This document shows, piece after piece, positions 6,962 through 8,166 of a stretch of DNA of 8,166 bases. The DNA is taken from contig CAUCOL010000073.1 in the NCBI GenBank assembly GCA_958444395.1, positions 1 to 8,166 of the forward strand, in the 5' to 3' direction. A program made the translations under genes and the position numbers. The notes below the pieces were generated by a model. The model had not been told where the DNA came from and ran no database searches. It was given only the letters and a program-made list of their open reading frames with translations. This DNA comes from an uncultured Lachnospiraceae bacterium. GTDB taxonomy: Bacteria; Bacillota; Clostridia; Lachnospirales; Lachnospiraceae. Every line of letters begins with the position of its first letter. The first letter of the stretch is position 1.

Positions 6962-7606
6962 TCAGGCAATCTGACGCCGGGATCCGCTCTGCGAGAGAAG
7001 GGCATCGAAAACAGCATCGGCAAGAGCCGCATGATCCTGTGCCGTCATGTGCTCCTGATCTGTTTCACTCGGAGATGCAAAGTCGCTGGCACGCAGAAAG
7101 GAGATGCCATATTCTTCGGCGATGCGTTCGTACACCGCCGGCAGTTCTCTGGAAAGGGGAACAGACCAGTCGGAAAATTCCGGATCATAGCCCTCTTCAT
7201 AGACCTTGTCACCCAGATGAATCGGGGAGATCAGGAGAATATGACGCTGTGGATCTACGGCGCGGATCTGATCCAAAAGTCCGCGGATGCCATCGCCAAT
7301 CTCCTCGGCGGTCGCCTGATATAATGTCTTGCAGTCATTTGTGCCAAGCATCAGCACGACAGTATCTGCTTTGGGGTGTATTCTTAAGATGGCGGGAAAT
7401 TCCTTCAGACCATTTCGAGCCGGACGGGTGGCATCATCATAACGGGTCGTTCTGCCGCAGAGTCCTTCCTCGATCACGCGCACCTGCAGTGCTTTCAGAC
7501 GCTCTGCCAGCAGGCTGGTCCAGCGTACGCCGTAGGGAAAACGGGCACCGTTCTCCGGGATATATCCATAAGTATTTGAATCTCCAAAGCATAATATCTG
7601 TTTCAT
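6962..7606 (-). CDS. SGNH/GDSL-family esterase or acyltransferase, MsAcT-like
   Basis: The 214-residue product carries all blocks of the SGNH hydrolase family. Block I is CFGDSNTYGY with the nucleophile at Ser10. Block II is the IEEGLCGRTT stretch with the oxyanion Gly48. Block III is MLGTND with Asn90. Block V is DQEH, with catalytic Asp183 and His186. The order and the sequences ILCFGDS, VRWT, VIEEGL and MLGTND closely resemble the Mycobacterium smegmatis arylesterase/acyltransferase MsAcT, recalled from memory rather than aligned. It has no signal peptide, so it is cytoplasmic and probably cleaves acyl esters of a small substrate; the substrate is unknown. The open frame extends upstream to 7684, but GGAGA at 7612-7616, five bases before the ATG at 7606, and the family's usual N-terminus fix the start at 7606. 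No clear terminator is seen before the promoter of the lectin-like gene. Confidence 0.93.
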   Translation of the reverse strand: MKQILCFGDSNTYGYIPENGARFPYGVRWTSLLAERLKALQVRVIEEGLCGRTTRYDDATRPARNGLKEFPAILRIHPKADTVVLMLGTNDCKTLYQATAEEIGDGIRGLLDQIRAVDPQRHILLISPIHLGDKVYEEGYDPEFSDWSVPLSRELPAVYERIAEEYGISFLRASDFASPSETDQEHMTAQDHAALADAVFDALLSQSGSRRQIA

Positions 7607-7654
7607 ATAAATCTCCATTCCGCAGACACATGGCGTCGAAAGGATTGCAGGCAA

Positions 7655-7684
7655 AATATTCGATGCTGCCCGTAATCCGGTCAA
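7655..7684 (-). promoter_or_regulatory. Possible promoter of the SGNH hydrolase gene
   Basis: On the minus strand TTGACC (7679-7684, 5 of 6) and AATATT (7655-7660, 4 of 6) are separated by 18 bp. The start of transcription would be near 7648, about 42 nt before the ATG. The -10 box is only moderate, so other promoters in the AT-rich DNA upstream cannot be excluded. Confidence 0.32.
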
Positions 7685-7922
7685 TTTTTTGACGCGGCTG
7701 CGCGTACTATATATTTCCTATCTGGTTACTATGCAATCATCATAACACAAAATAAGCAGTTATACGTAATTCAAATAACAGATAACTGGATATAAGAAAA
7801 TGTTATAAAGAAAAAAGAGACTTCCCATACCAAAACTTCCCACATCCTGATGGAAGTATAAAGCCAAGCCATCTGGTCATACACAGCTTAAATATTTTTC
7901 TGATTTTTGCATGTAAGCTATA
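7685..7922. other. AT-rich intergenic stretch with no recognisable gene
   Basis: No coding frame with a ribosome binding site, no RNA gene and no strong hairpin is visible. ACTTCCCA occurs twice (around 7819 and 7835), and short hydrophobic open frames of 22-25 codons exist on the minus strand without translation signals. A TATAAA box at 7919-7924 points rightward, toward the repeat region, but has a poor -35 partner. Confidence 0.5.
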
Positions 7923-7955
7923 AAAGTCTGCGTAAATGAGGATGAAAAATTGTCT
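7923..7955 (+). repeat. Repeat copy 2: AAAGTCTGC-N8-GGATGAAAAATTGTCT
   Basis: This is the second copy of the 33-base sequence at 3557-3589, with the same block order and 8-base spacing. The base composition changes just after it, from AT-rich to GC-rich, so it may mark the left boundary of the repeat region that runs to the right edge. Confidence 0.6.
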
Positions 7956-8043
7956 TGGTACCTTACGACTTTCTCAAGTTCCTGTTCAGGCGGATGGTGA
8001 TGTGTGATTTACGTGCCTCGAGCGAAACTCATCCCCCGGCAGG

Positions 8044-8166
8044 AAGTAGTCAGTCAGAACTTAGAACGGCACTTTGCGCTCGCCGGTGCTTAGCCGCCTA
8101 TACATACGTCGGGATGTATAGGCGGCTTATGCACCGCTGCGTCAGCGCAAGTAGTGAGAACGTGCC
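8044..8166. repeat. Nested inverted repeat with flanking direct repeats, continuing past the right edge
   Basis: The core is a perfect 14-bp stem, AGCCGCCTATACAT (8092-8105) with 8114-8127, around an 8-base loop. Outside it, GGTGC (8085-8089) pairs with GCACC (8131-8135), TTGCGCT (8074-8080) with AGCGCAA (8144-8150), and GGCAC (8068-8072) with GTGCC (8162-8166). The intervening bases form bulges and internal loops, and the right arm is longer by about 11 bases. AAGTAGT followed by an AGAAC end occurs on both sides (8044-8060 and 8149-8161), the left copy with four extra bases. It could be a palindromic intergenic repeat, a foldback mobile element or a structured RNA. There is no T-run after the hairpin, so a simple terminator is unlikely. 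Confidence 0.75.

Noticed and set aside
7607..7684. N-terminal extension of the SGNH hydrolase to an ATG at 7684
   Set aside because: The extension has no family similarity, overlaps the putative promoter, and the ATG at 7606 has a well-spaced GGAGA and the standard family N-terminus.
6871..7692. A 273-codon open frame on the plus strand
   Set aside because: It is antisense to the SGNH hydrolase with its intact catalytic blocks, and has no recognisable domain. It is an antisense shadow.
7768..7890. Short minus-strand open frames of 22-25 codons, including a hydrophobic one
   Set aside because: No ribosome binding site or promoter serves them, and such short frames are expected by chance in AT-rich DNA.
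7994..8166. 5' end of a group II intron or a known riboswitch
   Set aside because: I looked for intron boundary and domain V motifs and for T-box, cobalamin, glycine, FMN, TPP and SAM riboswitch cores, and recognised none. The nested palindrome with direct repeats fits a repeat element better.

Overview
The window looks like chromosomal DNA of a Gram-positive gut anaerobe of the Clostridia, most likely a Lachnospiraceae-type organism. This is inferred from strong AGGAGG-class ribosome binding sites, short AT-rich promoters with near-consensus boxes, and two large secreted proteins with lysine-rich C-terminal beta modules that are common in that family. No rRNA, tRNA, CRISPR array or transposase gene is visible.

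Layout: (1) positions 1-639, minus strand: the first 213 codons of an AraC-family regulator running off the left edge. (2) 766-2121, minus: an 11-helix bacterial neurotransmitter:sodium symporter (NSS). (3) 2122-2310: a divergent control region with a minus-strand promoter for the symporter, a strong plus-strand promoter for the next gene, a 9-bp inverted repeat and a pair of 9-bp direct repeats 20 bp apart. (4) 2311-3540, plus: a secreted 409-residue protein with two PPC-like repeats, a CxH/CxxC knuckle and a basic C-terminal module. (5) 3541-3749: a convergent intergenic region with a long hairpin terminator that can serve both flanking genes. (6) 3750-6761, minus: a secreted ~1000-residue protein with a C-type-lectin-like domain, a Pro/Thr linker, an Fn3-like module and a bacterial Ig-like module. 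(7) 6962-7606, minus: a small cytoplasmic SGNH/GDSL hydrolase resembling the MsAcT-type arylesterases. (8) 7685-8166: about 480 bases without a convincing gene. Its left half is AT-rich and bare; its right half begins with a 33-nt sequence also found at the terminator near 3557 and ends in a nested inverted repeat of about 100 nt that reaches the right edge.

The genes do not form an obvious single operon. The symporter and the AraC gene lie on one strand but the AraC gene appears to have its own promoter. The two secreted proteins are convergent and share a related type of C-terminal module, so they may both act at the cell surface, but no shared pathway is shown by the sequence. The most unusual part is the repeat structure at the right edge and its link to the terminator between the two surface-protein genes.
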